Shown here piece after piece: positions 26,045 through 34,756 of a DNA stretch of 64,000 nt (within the stretch, counting starts at the first letter, position 1; each line of letters begins with the position of its first letter). The DNA lies in NCBI GenBank assembly GCA_013377075.1, contig JACABD010000004.1:1-64000 (forward strand), in the 5' to 3' direction. The notes under the pieces were generated by a model that did not search any database, was not told the origin of the DNA, and worked only from the letters and a program-made list of their open reading frames with translations. Position numbers and translations under genes: made by a program. The stretch comes from Geobacteraceae bacterium. GTDB taxonomy: Bacteria > Desulfobacterota > Desulfuromonadia > Geobacterales > DSM-12255.

Positions 26045-26770
26045 GATAGCCACACGACCGACGAATTGCTTGATAAACTGATGAAGGACTACAAGAAACC
26101 CGTGGACTTGATTGTCGAAAACGGGTTTCTAAAACAATTCACTAAACGCCTTCTAAAACAGGCAATGCAGGCTGAGATGACTGATCATCGTGGCTATGAG
26201 AAACATGCCCCCGCAGGTAAAAGAGTGGCAACTCCCGTAACGGCAGGTATCAGAAAACCGTCAAGGGTGAGTTTGACAAACTCTCCGTATCCGTCCTCAA
26301 AGACCGGAACGCTACCTTTGATCCGGTGATTCTTCCCAAAAGAGAAAGCTGCTTTACCGGTTTCAATGACAAGATCATTTCCATGTATGCCCGATTGTCT
26401 ACCTCGATGCAGTCTGGAACAAGGTGCGACATAACGGCCACGTCATAATCAAGATCGCCTATCTAGCTATTGCCTTCACCATGGAAGGGGTCAAGGAAGT
26501 CCTTGGCATGTGGGCAGCCGAGACAGAAGTCGCAAAGTTTTGGCTTCAGGTTGTCTCTGAGCTGAAAAACCGTGGTGTGAAGGACATCTTCATCGCCGGT
26601 ATGGACGGCCTCAAGGACTTTCCAGAGGCAATAGAGACGGTCTTTCCAAACACTCAAATTCAACTCTGCATCGTGCACATAGTACGGCACAGCCTTAATT
26701 ATGTATCCTGGAAGCAGCGCAAAGAAGTTACCGCTGATCTCAAAACGATATATGACTGGAAGTCAGCATT
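26045..26770 (+). pseudogene. IS256-family (Mutator) transposase remnant
   Basis: The piece TTDELLDKLMKDYKKP..LKQAMQAEMTDHRGYEKHAP matches the IS256-family N-terminus. The reading frame is lost near 26222 and continues in another frame (NSRNGRYQKTVKG, then FNDKIISMYA). At about 26390 about 60-70 residues are missing: SMYA is joined directly to PIVYLDAVWNK in a third frame. The catalytic core then runs to FIAGMDGLKDFPEAI and LCIVHIVRHSLNYVSWKQRKEV but stops soon after DLKTIYDWK, so the third catalytic residue (Glu) and the C-terminus are absent. TGTGTAAATGGCC at 25999 may be a left-end remnant; I found no right end. It cannot move by itself. Confidence 0.88.
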
Positions 26771-26891
26771 TAATCAATTCAGCATCAGATTTGAGGATAG
26801 ATTGATAAAATACTGAAAGCTGATATTATGTCAATTAAAGCGCTATAATGTCAATGCAGTCACATGTAAAATCACAGGGATAAGAGGTCAT

Positions 26892-29800
26892 ATGACCCCG
26901 GAAGACAATTTGCTCCAGAAGCCTCAAACTGGCGGAATACATGTGAATGCTGATATTATAAGGCTTGCCCTCATAGGTCTGGCCTATTTTGCCACCAATA
27001 AGATTGCTTTGCTGTTTCCTGATGCTGAAAGAGTCCTCGCCGCTGTGTGGCCCGCCGCCGGGGTGGGTTTGGCTGCATTACTCCTTTCGCCACGCACATC
27101 TTGGTCGCGTGTGCTGGCCGTCATATTCATGGCGGGCAACATCGCCAACCTTATCACAGGTCGTCCCCTCCTCAACAGCCTCTGCTTTATGACTGCAAAC
27201 TGCCTTGAATCCTATGGTAGCGCCTGGCTGATCACCAGATGGTGCGGCGAGAATGTCCGATTCAACAAAACACGAGAAATGTCTGCTCTGGTGTGTGCCG
27301 CCACCCTTGCGAACGCAGCCTCGGCCACTGTCAGCAGCACTTTTGCCTTTATGATCGGGATTGGAGCTTTTAAAACATACTGGCTGACTTGGTGGGTTGC
27401 TGACGGGCTTGGCCTCTTGATTGTCACACCGGTTATCGTATCATGGTGCTTAACGGGTAGTATTCCGAAACAATTCCGATTCGGCCAGTTTATCGAAACA
27501 GTGTGCTTCTATGGTGTAATGATCCTATGTGCATTTTTCATTTTTCACACTGATTTTGGCACTTTATATATCGGCTTATACCCGTTTCTGCTGTTTGCCG
27601 TGATTTCATGGGGTGCATTACGGTTAAACGTAACCACAATTGCAAGCAGTACTCTGATTCTGGCGATAATTGCCGTTACCGGGGAAAACGTAAGTGCGGG
27701 GCCACTTCTTTGGGGCGGGGATACTCCACAGGAGCGGTTGCTGATTGCGCAGCTGTTTATCAGCATCCTGGCTGCTACAGGGATGTTTCTTTCTGCAAGC
27801 CTCACAGAGACAAGAAATGCCGCCAAAACTATCAAGGATAGCGAGGAGCGCTTCCGTGCCCTGATCGAACAGGCGCCGGAGGCCATCGTTGTTTTCGATG
27901 CAGACTTGGGAAAGATAGTTACCGCCAACCCTGCTGCGGAACGGTTATTTGGTTGCAGCCAAGACGAACTACTTATTGGAGGCCCCCAGCGTTTCTATAC
28001 TCAGTCCCAGCCTGATGGCCACGCAGTCGAAGATTCAATGGCCGAAAATAACCAGCGAATGCTTGCCGGTGAAATAGTGAAAACAGAGCGGAGCATCCGA
28101 ACCGCTGACGGCAGAGATCTTATATGCGAACTCCATCTTGTCAGACTCCCTTCAGAAAGTGGGAGGTTGGTTCGGGGGAGTTTCCTGGACATTACTGAAC
28201 GAAGAGAGTCAGAAAAAAAGATTGAGGAAACAGCATGGCGTCTGGAACTGGCAACCGCCTCGGCAAGTCTTGGTGTATGGGACTGGAACGTCAAAGACAA
28301 TGTTATGATCTGGGACGACCAGATGATGGCACTCTATGGGCATACTCGGCAAACATTTTCTGGTGGGATCGAAGCATGGCAAAATTGCCTCCACCCCGAC
28401 GAACTGGAAGCTACCTGGGAGGATTGTCAATCGGCACTGCGCGGCGAATCTGACTGGAACTATGAATTCCGAATTATACGCCCTGATGGAGTGGTTCGCT
28501 GGATCAAAGCGAACGGAGAGGTCTTATGGGGCCAAGATGGATCGCCTATAAGGATGCTTGGCATAAACCGGGATGTAACGGATAGCAAAGAAACCGAAAA
28601 ACTGCTCAAGGAGAAAGAATTCTTGTTCAGGGAATCGCAACAGGCGGCGATGATAGGCTCATACAAGTGTGACTTCATTGCAGGGAAGTGGGAATCAACT
28701 GAAGTCCTCGATACCATTTTTGGAATTGACGCTGATTATGACCGGAGTATTCAAGGGTGGCTGAGAATAGTGCATCCTGATGACAGGGACACGATGGACA
28801 GGTACCTGATGGAAGAGGTCATTTCCAACCACAAAACATTCTCCAAGGAATACCGAATCATTCGCCAGAATGACGGCGAGATACTATGGTTAGATGGTAG
28901 AGGTAAAGCTGAATTCGACAACGATGGCACCATACTGTCTTTATTAGGTACTATTCAAGACATAACCGAGCGTAAGAAGGCTGAAAACGAAAAAGCCAAA
29001 CTGGAAGCTCAACTTCACCAGGCCCAAAAAATGGAGTCCATTGGTAGTCTTGCGGGTGGAGTAGCTCATGACTTCAACAATAAATTGAGTGTCATCCTCG
29101 GTTATGCACAACTGGCGCAAATGGTGGCAGGCTCGGGATCTAATATTCACAGCCATCTTCAAGAAATTTGTAAAGCAGCCGAGAGTTCCGCTGATCTTAC
29201 CCGTCAACTGCTTGCCTTTGCTCGCCAGCAGACCATAACACCCAAAATTCTGGATCTGAACAAGACTGTTACCGGCATGTTCAAAATGCTGAATCGACTC
29301 ATTGGTGAAAACATCCATCTTGACTGGCAGACGAAATCCGACCTGTGGCCCATCAAATTCGACCCGTCCCAGATTGACCAAATACTTGCCAACCTGTGCG
29401 TAAATGCAAGAGACTCAATATCTGAAAATGGCAAGATCTCAATCGAAACAGAAAACAGCACTATCGACGAAAGCTATATCACCCGTTACCCGGATGTACT
29501 GACGGGAGATTATGTGAAGATTGCACTAAGCGACAATGGATGTGGAATGGACAAGGATACGATTGATCGCATATTCGAGCCGTTCTTCACGACCAAAGAG
29601 GAAGGCAAAGGCACCGGCCTGGGACTGGCTACGGTATTTGGAATCGTCAAGCAGAACAATGGAATCATCAACGTCTACAGTGAACCGGGAGTCGGTACGA
29701 CATTCACCATCTATCTACCCCGTTACAGGGGAAAGTTTGAAGAGATCGAGCCTGAAAGGGCAACAATTCCGACACCACGTGGGCTGGAAACAATTCTGCT

Positions 29801-30152
29801 GGTGGAGGACGAACTGGCAATCCTGAATATGGCTGCAATGACACTTACCAGACAGGGCTACACAGTATTATCAGCAAACTCTTCAACGGAAGCCTTGCGC
29901 CTGGCTCAAGAATACGCCGGAAGAATTAATCTTCTCATCACAGACTTGATCATGCCAGAAATGAATGGCAAGAAACTGTCTCACGCCCTACAGTCACTGA
30001 ATCCGCAACTCAAGAGCATATTTATGTCCGGATATACGGCAGATGTAATATCTCAGCATGGTGTGCTTGAAGAAGGGGTGAACTTTATCCAGAAGCCGTT
30101 CTTATTACCAGATCTTGCGTTTAAAGTGAGAAAAGCACTTGATTGTACTTGA
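26892..30152 (+). CDS. Hybrid sensor histidine kinase: MASE1, PAS domains, HisKA, HATPase, receiver
   Basis: 1,086 residues. Residues about 18-305 are a MASE1-type membrane sensor with eight or so helices. At least three PAS domains follow (about 315-435, 440-565, 575-700), each with the PAC-type ending DITER or NRDVTDSKE. The kinase core has the phospho-acceptor His726 in VAHDFNN, the N box NARDSI, and the [11 protein letters not shown] lid. The C-terminal receiver carries the acceptor Asp1018 in [11 protein letters not shown] and a conserved late Lys in FIQKPF. AAGAGGTCAT precedes the ATG. There is no adjacent response regulator or phosphotransfer protein, so the output partner is unknown. 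It lies just after the IS remnant. Confidence 0.92.
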   Translation: MTPEDNLLQKPQTGGIHVNADIIRLALIGLAYFATNKIALLFPDAERVLAAVWPAAGVGLAALLLSPRTSWSRVLAVIFMAGNIANLITGRPLLNSLCFMTANCLESYGSAWLITRWCGENVRFNKTREMSALVCAATLANAASATVSSTFAFMIGIGAFKTYWLTWWVADGLGLLIVTPVIVSWCLTGSIPKQFRFGQFIETVCFYGVMILCAFFIFHTDFGTLYIGLYPFLLFAVISWGALRLNVTTIASSTLILAIIAVTGENVSAGPLLWGGDTPQERLLIAQLFISILAATGMFLSASLTETRNAAKTIKDSEERFRALIEQAPEAIVVFDADLGKIVTANPAAERLFGCSQDELLIGGPQRFYTQSQPDGHAVEDSMAENNQRMLAGEIVKTERSIRTADGRDLICELHLVRLPSESGRLVRGSFLDITERRESEKKIEETAWRLELATASASLGVWDWNVKDNVMIWDDQMMALYGHTRQTFSGGIEAWQNCLHPDELEATWEDCQSALRGESDWNYEFRIIRPDGVVRWIKANGEVLWGQDGSPIRMLGINRDVTDSKETEKLLKEKEFLFRESQQAAMIGSYKCDFIAGKWESTEVLDTIFGIDADYDRSIQGWLRIVHPDDRDTMDRYLMEEVISNHKTFSKEYRIIRQNDGEILWLDGRGKAEFDNDGTILSLLGTIQDITERKKAENEKAKLEAQLHQAQKMESIGSLAGGVAHDFNNKLSVILGYAQLAQMVAGSGSNIHSHLQEICKAAESSADLTRQLLAFARQQTITPKILDLNKTVTGMFKMLNRLIGENIHLDWQTKSDLWPIKFDPSQIDQILANLCVNARDSISENGKISIETENSTIDESYITRYPDVLTGDYVKIALSDNGCGMDKDTIDRIFEPFFTTKEEGKGTGLGLATVFGIVKQNNGIINVYSEPGVGTTFTIYLPRYRGKFEEIEPERATIPTPRGLETILLVEDELAILNMAAMTLTRQGYTVLSANSSTEALRLAQEYAGRINLLITDLIMPEMNGKKLSHALQSLNPQLKSIFMSGYTADVISQHGVLEEGVNFIQKPFLLPDLAFKVRKALDCT

Positions 30153-30304
30153 GTTATTAACCGATTAGACATTTACATAAAAGACTGAATAAGTCCCACC
30201 GAAAGGGTAGATCCCTTTTCTACCGCGATATATCCACTCATTATTCCACTCTCCGCTTACGATTTTTGTTATGCCTGAAACTCAATCAGTAATATAAAGA
30301 TGAA

Positions 30305-30340
30305 AAGCCCACCAAATGTCTCGGTGGGCTTCTTTGTATT
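30305..30340 (+). terminator. Intrinsic terminator
   Basis: Nine-base stem AAGCCCACC (30305-30313) with GGTGGGCTT (30323-30331), nine-base loop, then CTTTGTATTT. It lies 150 bases after the MASE1 kinase gene and probably ends its transcript. Confidence 0.75.
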
Positions 30341-30728
30341 TAAACTTCTTGGCATACCTTTTCAAGGTCTGTTCCGGCCCTACCTACCTCCGGAGTAATA
30401 CTGCACAATCAGTATTAAAACTACATTTACCTCTCAGGCGGAGTATCCTCCATGTGAAAACTATTCCTCCTTTTGAGCAGATTGAACAACTACCTTGTTA
30501 CGGGTTAATCACAAGCTTACTTCGGTTGACTGCGCCTTACATCCAATCTGTGAAATTACACCTGTCAAACAACTACTTTACTTCTGTTAAACTGATACTT
30601 ACTTCTGTTCGTCAACCTCTTTGCTTCCAATCAACTGCCTTACTACTGATTCAAATATATCCCACTAAAATTAAAAAAACAGTCTATTTTTAATTTTTTT
30701 ATCGGAGTATAGTTTTGAAGTTACACTA
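30341..30728. other. AT-rich stretch without a supported gene
   Basis: An open frame of 125 codons crosses 30316-30693 on the plus strand, but it begins inside the terminator loop, has no ribosome binding site and a composition (many Leu, Thr, Tyr and Ser, no domain pattern) like untranslated AT-rich DNA. A partly repeated ACTTCTGTT motif occurs at about 30580 and 30602. I see nothing else. Confidence 0.5.
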
Positions 30729-30857
30729 TTATTCATCATCCGTTGTCAGCATTGAATAGCCAAACAGCTTGTATTTTTCCAACTTACTGATTGTCTTTCT
30801 GGATGATTTCAAACCTCCGCTTTTGATACGCCTCAATGTATCCTCTGTAACAGCCAA
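30729..30857 (-). pseudogene. Remnant of a small helix-turn-helix-type regulator
   Basis: The minus strand reads 42 codons ending at TAA 30729-30731: LAVTEDTLRRIKSGG, then SSRKTISKLEKYKLFGYS. This resembles the C-terminal half of an XRE-type DNA-binding domain (TLRRI..G, TI.KLEKYKLFG). It begins just after an in-frame stop and only a TTG could start it, so it looks like the surviving 3' end of a gene whose 5' part was replaced by the rhomboid gene's upstream region. It could also be a very small real gene. Confidence 0.5.
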
Positions 30858-30902
30858 TATCTAAGTAAGATAAAAACAGATTCTACCGGAGCTAATAAAT
30901 CT

Positions 30903-31706
30903 ATGGCACGTGCAACTCTCTGCCCTCGCTGCAGACAACTGATAGGAAGTGAAGAAACCGTCTGCTCATGGTGTGGCACATCGCGTTCTGCTTCATTCTG
31001 GAAAGTCCTCAGTTGGTCAAAAAGCATCATGGCAACTGATGGGCTCATAAACGCGATCATAACCCTCAATATTATTTACTATGGGATTTCGATTTTAATC
31101 TCCCCACCTGTTGGACTATTATCCCCAAGCCATTACAGCATGATGATCCTCGGGGCTACTGGCACAACCCCCATAAATAACTATGGCAATTACTGGTCAC
31201 TGCTCACCGCCAACTATCTTCATGGCGGCATTATTCACTTAATTTTCAACCTGATGGCTTTTCGACAGATCGCCCCTTTGGCAATTAACGAGTACGGTGC
31301 ATCGAGAGTCATTACAATTTACACCGTGGGGGGCGCCTTTGGCTTTCTGGTGTCTTATTTTGCGGGAGTACCCTTTACCATAGGCGCTTCTGCAGCAATA
31401 TGCAGCCTTGTAGGGGCGCTTCTCTATTACGGCAAGAGTAGAGGTGGATCCTATGGAAGTTCCATTTATAACGAACTAAAAGGATGGGTAATCAGTATTT
31501 TCATTTTCGGACTAGTGTTCCCCGGAATCAATAACTGGGGTCATGGTGGTGGACTCATCGGCGGGATGCTGCTTGGCATGGTCCTGGGATATTCAGAAAA
31601 AAGACGGGAAAAGATCTACGATCATGCTCTTGCTGTTATATGCGTTGTGGCTACAATCGCATCTCTTGTTTTTGCGCTTTCAGGCATAATTTTCAGACAA
31701 GCTTAA
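30903..31706 (+). CDS. Rhomboid-family intramembrane serine protease with N-terminal zinc ribbon
   Basis: 267 residues. The N-terminus is a short zinc ribbon: CPRC (Cys7, Cys10) and CSWC (Cys21, Cys24). Then follow about six to seven membrane helices with the rhomboid signatures HGGIIHLIFN (His and Asn of the second helix), GASAAI with the nucleophile Ser163, and NWGHGGG with the catalytic His214. All catalytic residues are present, so it should cleave transmembrane substrates within the inner membrane. The ribbon may bind a substrate or regulator. ATG 30903 has CCGGAGCTAATAAATCT upstream. Monocistronic; the substrate is unknown. Confidence 0.9.
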   Translation: MARATLCPRCRQLIGSEETVCSWCGTSRSASFWKVLSWSKSIMATDGLINAIITLNIIYYGISILISPPVGLLSPSHYSMMILGATGTTPINNYGNYWSLLTANYLHGGIIHLIFNLMAFRQIAPLAINEYGASRVITIYTVGGAFGFLVSYFAGVPFTIGASAAICSLVGALLYYGKSRGGSYGSSIYNELKGWVISIFIFGLVFPGINNWGHGGGLIGGMLLGMVLGYSEKRREKIYDHALAVICVVATIASLVFALSGIIFRQA

Positions 31707-32271
31707 GTATTTCCCCTAAACGCGCACCAGTAAATTGATCATTTTCATACAAAAAGTGCGAGGTTTAGAAGATGCTTCTTGTTAACCGAATAATCTGTTG
31801 TGTCACATCGTCAAATCTCTTTGTGTGGAGAAAGATGGTCGACCTAAACAGGTCTTCCTTTCTAATAATGAGTGTTGATTTCTGTAGAATTGCCTTGAAC
31901 TTCTGAAGAGTTATCCACTTTTTGCCAGTTGATTTCCTCTAGTCCACAGCTCCACACTTAATTAAATACTGCATACACCTAATATTTAGTATTGACACGC
32001 AATTACAGCAACTTAGCGGCCATGCTTAAAAAGCGTGCAAAGCGTAAAAACTGCTATGTATACGTTACATTTTCAAAACTAATCCACAGGATAACGGCAC
32101 TTATCCACAGCCTCCTGTAGATAACTTCAACTTTAATTATTGATTACAAATTATATTTTGCTTCTGTGTGTAATTGACCATCAAGACCCACCTCCTTAGG
32201 TATCAAGAAAATGGATTGTAAAGCTAATTTGGTGTCACCCCCATGAGTCTCAGCCATGGCAACCTTATTTT
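31707..32271. other. Intergenic region with a cluster of DnaA-box-like sites
   Basis: No gene is supported here. Between 31824 and 32124 there are five nine-base sites equal to, or one base from, TTATCCACA: 31824-31832 (minus), 31911-31919 (plus), 32080-32088 (plus), 32101-32109 (plus, exact) and 32116-32124 (minus). A weaker site is at 31940. AT-rich sequence follows at 32127-32165. This is the make-up of a replication-initiation or DnaA-titration region, but no dnaA, dnaN, parAB or rep gene is near. Confidence 0.45.
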
Positions 32272-32412
32272 TTAGCCCTCATATTCTTGATCTTTGTAAG
32301 CAATTCATCCCTTGAAAGAATAACCCTTCTCCCCGGGGGGTTAAATGAACCATTATTTTCAAACAGCAAGCTTTACTGCCAATTATTCAATTGAAACGAC
32401 CTCTTCTTTTCC
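32272..32412 (-). repeat. Diverged second copy of a small-gene cassette
   Basis: Read on the minus strand, 32412-32387 encodes EEVVSIE and 32340-32272 encodes RRVILSRDELLTKIKNMRAKK followed by a stop. Related sequences lie in the same order at 33203-33181 (GEEVVSIE) and 32958-32886 (KKVILSKAE, then with one frameshift KIKCMTGK). The first pair matches at 19 of 21 bases. In this copy the zinc-ribbon gene found between the two motifs in the other copy is missing. Confidence 0.55.
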
Positions 32413-32428
32413 AAGCTTATCAGCCACG

Positions 32429-32875
32429 TTATCGTCCTGTCTTTCTGAGCTGTTCATTCTCTACTATAAGGCGATAGACTTCTTCTTTGAGAAGAATATT
32501 CTCGTCTTTCAACTGTTCGCAGTAACTTTTGTGTGACTGAATTTCAGGTGCTGCCTTATTAATATCAACCTGGTCTTTAGCTTTGACCTGTTCTACCGGT
32601 GCAACAGGAGGGGTCTTGACGTCAACATTTTCAACAATTCCAATCTTTGTGCATTTATCCGTAGATGTATACTTCTTCAATTCTTTTCGAGTTGCAAAGC
32701 ATGCATTTGGGTTAAAGACATAATTTAATCCGCTGCAGCTACTTGTCTCCTCTGCTTTCAGGGACTTTTCATCCTGGATACATTTGTCAAATTCATTACC
32801 AGCGCGAACATTTCCTGACATCAAAAGTAAGACCGGTAGAACTACTGACAGAACGCAAATCTGGCTTATGTTCAT
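32429..32875 (-). CDS. Hypothetical periplasmic protein with C-terminal coiled coil
   Basis: 148 residues, family not recognised. A Sec signal peptide (cut predicted after VRA, near residue 25) leads a mature protein with five cysteines in its first half and one near the coil, and a proline/valine-rich linker. The last 30 residues (YCEQLKDENILLKEEVYRL, then VENEQLRK) form a short coiled coil with Leu/Ile/Val heptads. AGGAGGATAATC before the ATG is an excellent ribosome binding site. It follows the small zinc-ribbon gene and the short VILSKAE peptide on the same strand, so it may share their transcript. A lipid-free periplasmic oligomeric protein is the most that can be said. Confidence 0.65.
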   Translation of the reverse strand: MNISQICVLSVVLPVLLLMSGNVRAGNEFDKCIQDEKSLKAEETSSCSGLNYVFNPNACFATRKELKKYTSTDKCTKIGIVENVDVKTPPVAPVEQVKAKDQVDINKAAPEIQSHKSYCEQLKDENILLKEEVYRLIVENEQLRKTGR

Positions 32876-32904
32876 GATTATCCTCCTACTTCCCCGTCAT
32901 GCAC

Positions 32905-32958
32905 TTAATCTTTTCTAAGCATTTCTGCCTTGGAAAGAATGACCTTCTTCTCCGCCAT
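32905..32958 (-). CDS. Very short or frameshifted ORF coupled to the zinc-ribbon gene
   Basis: An ATG at 32958 overlaps the stop of the zinc-ribbon gene (TAATG) and reads 17 codons, MAEKKVILSKAEMLRKD. Shifting one base after KAE continues KCLEKIKCMTGK to a stop at 32886. The longer form matches the motif at 32340-32272, so this is probably a decayed copy of a roughly 25-residue basic peptide or of a gene's 3' end. Confidence 0.35.
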   Translation of the reverse strand: MAEKKVILSKAEMLRKD

Positions 32959-33167
32959 TATTCTGTACTTTGCTTGTCAGGAAAGCATACGTTATGTGGT
33001 TTGTTAGCTTTTGCACCGCATTTCAAACATTGAATTTTAGGGCTGTTCGATAAATGATAAACTTCAGCCAATAGCCCCATATTAGTCAGCCAACAAATAT
33101 GGCCTTTGTGCAATTCACCACAGGTGCATACCATTCCCTCATATCGGTTAATATCTTGTTGCGGCAT
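32958..33167 (-). CDS. Small zinc-ribbon-like protein
   Basis: 69 residues with six cysteines and two histidines arranged CTC-GELHKGHIC (Cys14, Cys16, His20, His23, Cys25) and CLKC (Cys47, Cys50) plus Cys61. This suggests one or two structural zinc sites. GAAGGAGATTAT before the ATG is a good ribosome binding site, which supports a real gene despite its size. No family recognised. Small zinc ribbons often bind nucleic acid or protein partners; function is unknown. Its stop overlaps a tiny ORF downstream. Confidence 0.6.
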   Translation of the reverse strand: MPQQDINRYEGMVCTCGELHKGHICWLTNMGLLAEVYHLSNSPKIQCLKCGAKANKPHNVCFPDKQSTE

Positions 33168-33363
33168 ATAATCTCCTTCTTCAATCGAAACAACCTCTTC
33201 TCCAGCCTGCAGTAATCAAGAGTTTATCTGTCAAAAGAAAACTCTTAGAAAAATCATGCCCAGGTTTTTAATGTAACTCAGAGATTTAATTATATACAGC
33301 AATACCAATAAAATAGCCCCGACTATTGCCGAGGCTTTCATGTTTTAGTTTATCAGGATCAAT

Positions 33364-33520
33364 CTACTTTTTGGCTTGCTTTGCTGTTACCTGATTCTTA
33401 ATCTTCTCAAAACTTCAGTGGGAACAATCTTCTTGAGAAGAAGCTGGTCTTTCTTGGCATATGGTCTGCCCGCAAAAATTTTCCTGGAATAAGCATCGCC
33501 AATACCAGAAATTGATGCAG
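33364..33520 (-). pseudogene. Decayed ComEA-like helix-hairpin-helix protein, 3' part
   Basis: The minus strand reads ISGIGDAYSRKIFAGRPYAKKDQLLLKKIVPTEV, the helix-hairpin-helix core (GIGDAYSxKIxAGRPY) of small ComEA-related proteins common in Geobacter. One base is then missing or extra: in another frame the normal ending EKIKNQVTAKQAKK follows to TAG at 33364-33366. The 5' part with the usual signal peptide and DINxA motif is absent, because sequence upstream of about 33520 leads into the tRNA terminator. Confidence 0.72.
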
Positions 33521-33531
33521 ACAAACAAAAA

Positions 33532-33556
33532 GCCATAACTATCAAATAGTTATGGC
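33532..33556 (-). terminator. Intrinsic terminator of the tRNA-Leu transcript
   Basis: A perfect 11-base stem GCCATAACTAT/ATAGTTATGGC with a three-base loop. Read on the minus strand it is followed by TTTTTGTTTGTC. It lies 16 bases after the tRNA 3' end. Confidence 0.85.
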
Positions 33557-33572
33557 CATGTAAAATTAAAGT

Positions 33573-33657
33573 TGGTGCGAGAGAGGAGACTTGAACTCCT
33601 ATACCCTTCGGTGCCAGATCCTAAGTCTGGTGCGTCTGCCAATTCCGCCACTCTCGC
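33573..33657 (-). tRNA. tRNA-Leu (anticodon UAG)
   Basis: An 85-base cloverleaf including an encoded CCA end. The acceptor stem GCGAGAG pairs with CTCTCGC, with discriminator A. The anticodon stem CCAGA/TCTGG holds the loop CTTAGGA, anticodon TAG. The long variable arm typical of leucine tRNAs and a GTTCAAGTC T-loop are present. A promoter-like sequence lies upstream and an intrinsic terminator downstream. Confidence 0.95.
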
Positions 33658-33696
33658 GTCTTGTTTCTACAACTGTTTCACAAAATCTGAACGGAA

Positions 33697-33726
33697 CTTA
33701 TACCACACGAAGCGGACTTGTTGCAA
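33697..33726 (-). promoter_or_regulatory. Probable promoter of tRNA-Leu
   Basis: On the minus strand TTGCAA (33726-33721) and TATAAG (33702-33697) are separated by 18 bases, ending 40 bases before the mature tRNA 5' end. Confidence 0.5.
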
Positions 33727-33782
33727 GGATCAATTTTGCTTCTGACAATATTACTTCCCCCTTATCAAATGATCCTTTCCCC

Positions 33783-33812
33783 TTGACATAAACCGCTGTT
33801 TTCGTGTAATTT
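33783..33812 (+). promoter_or_regulatory. Possible promoter of glyQS
   Basis: A perfect -35 TTGACA (33783-33788) is followed by TGTAAT (16-base spacing) or TAATTT (18-base spacing). It lies 66-90 bases before the glyQ start. Confidence 0.45.
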
Positions 33813-33877
33813 TGCCGCCTAACTCATTGGATTTTTTCATTTTCAATACAGTCCACTACTAATCCGGAGGTATTTTC

Positions 33878-34755
<878 letters not shown>

Positions 34756-34756
<1 letters not shown>

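Noticed and set aside
30316-30693. Plus-strand open frame of 125 codons
   Set aside because: It begins in the loop of a terminator, lacks a ribosome binding site and looks compositionally like AT-rich non-coding DNA.
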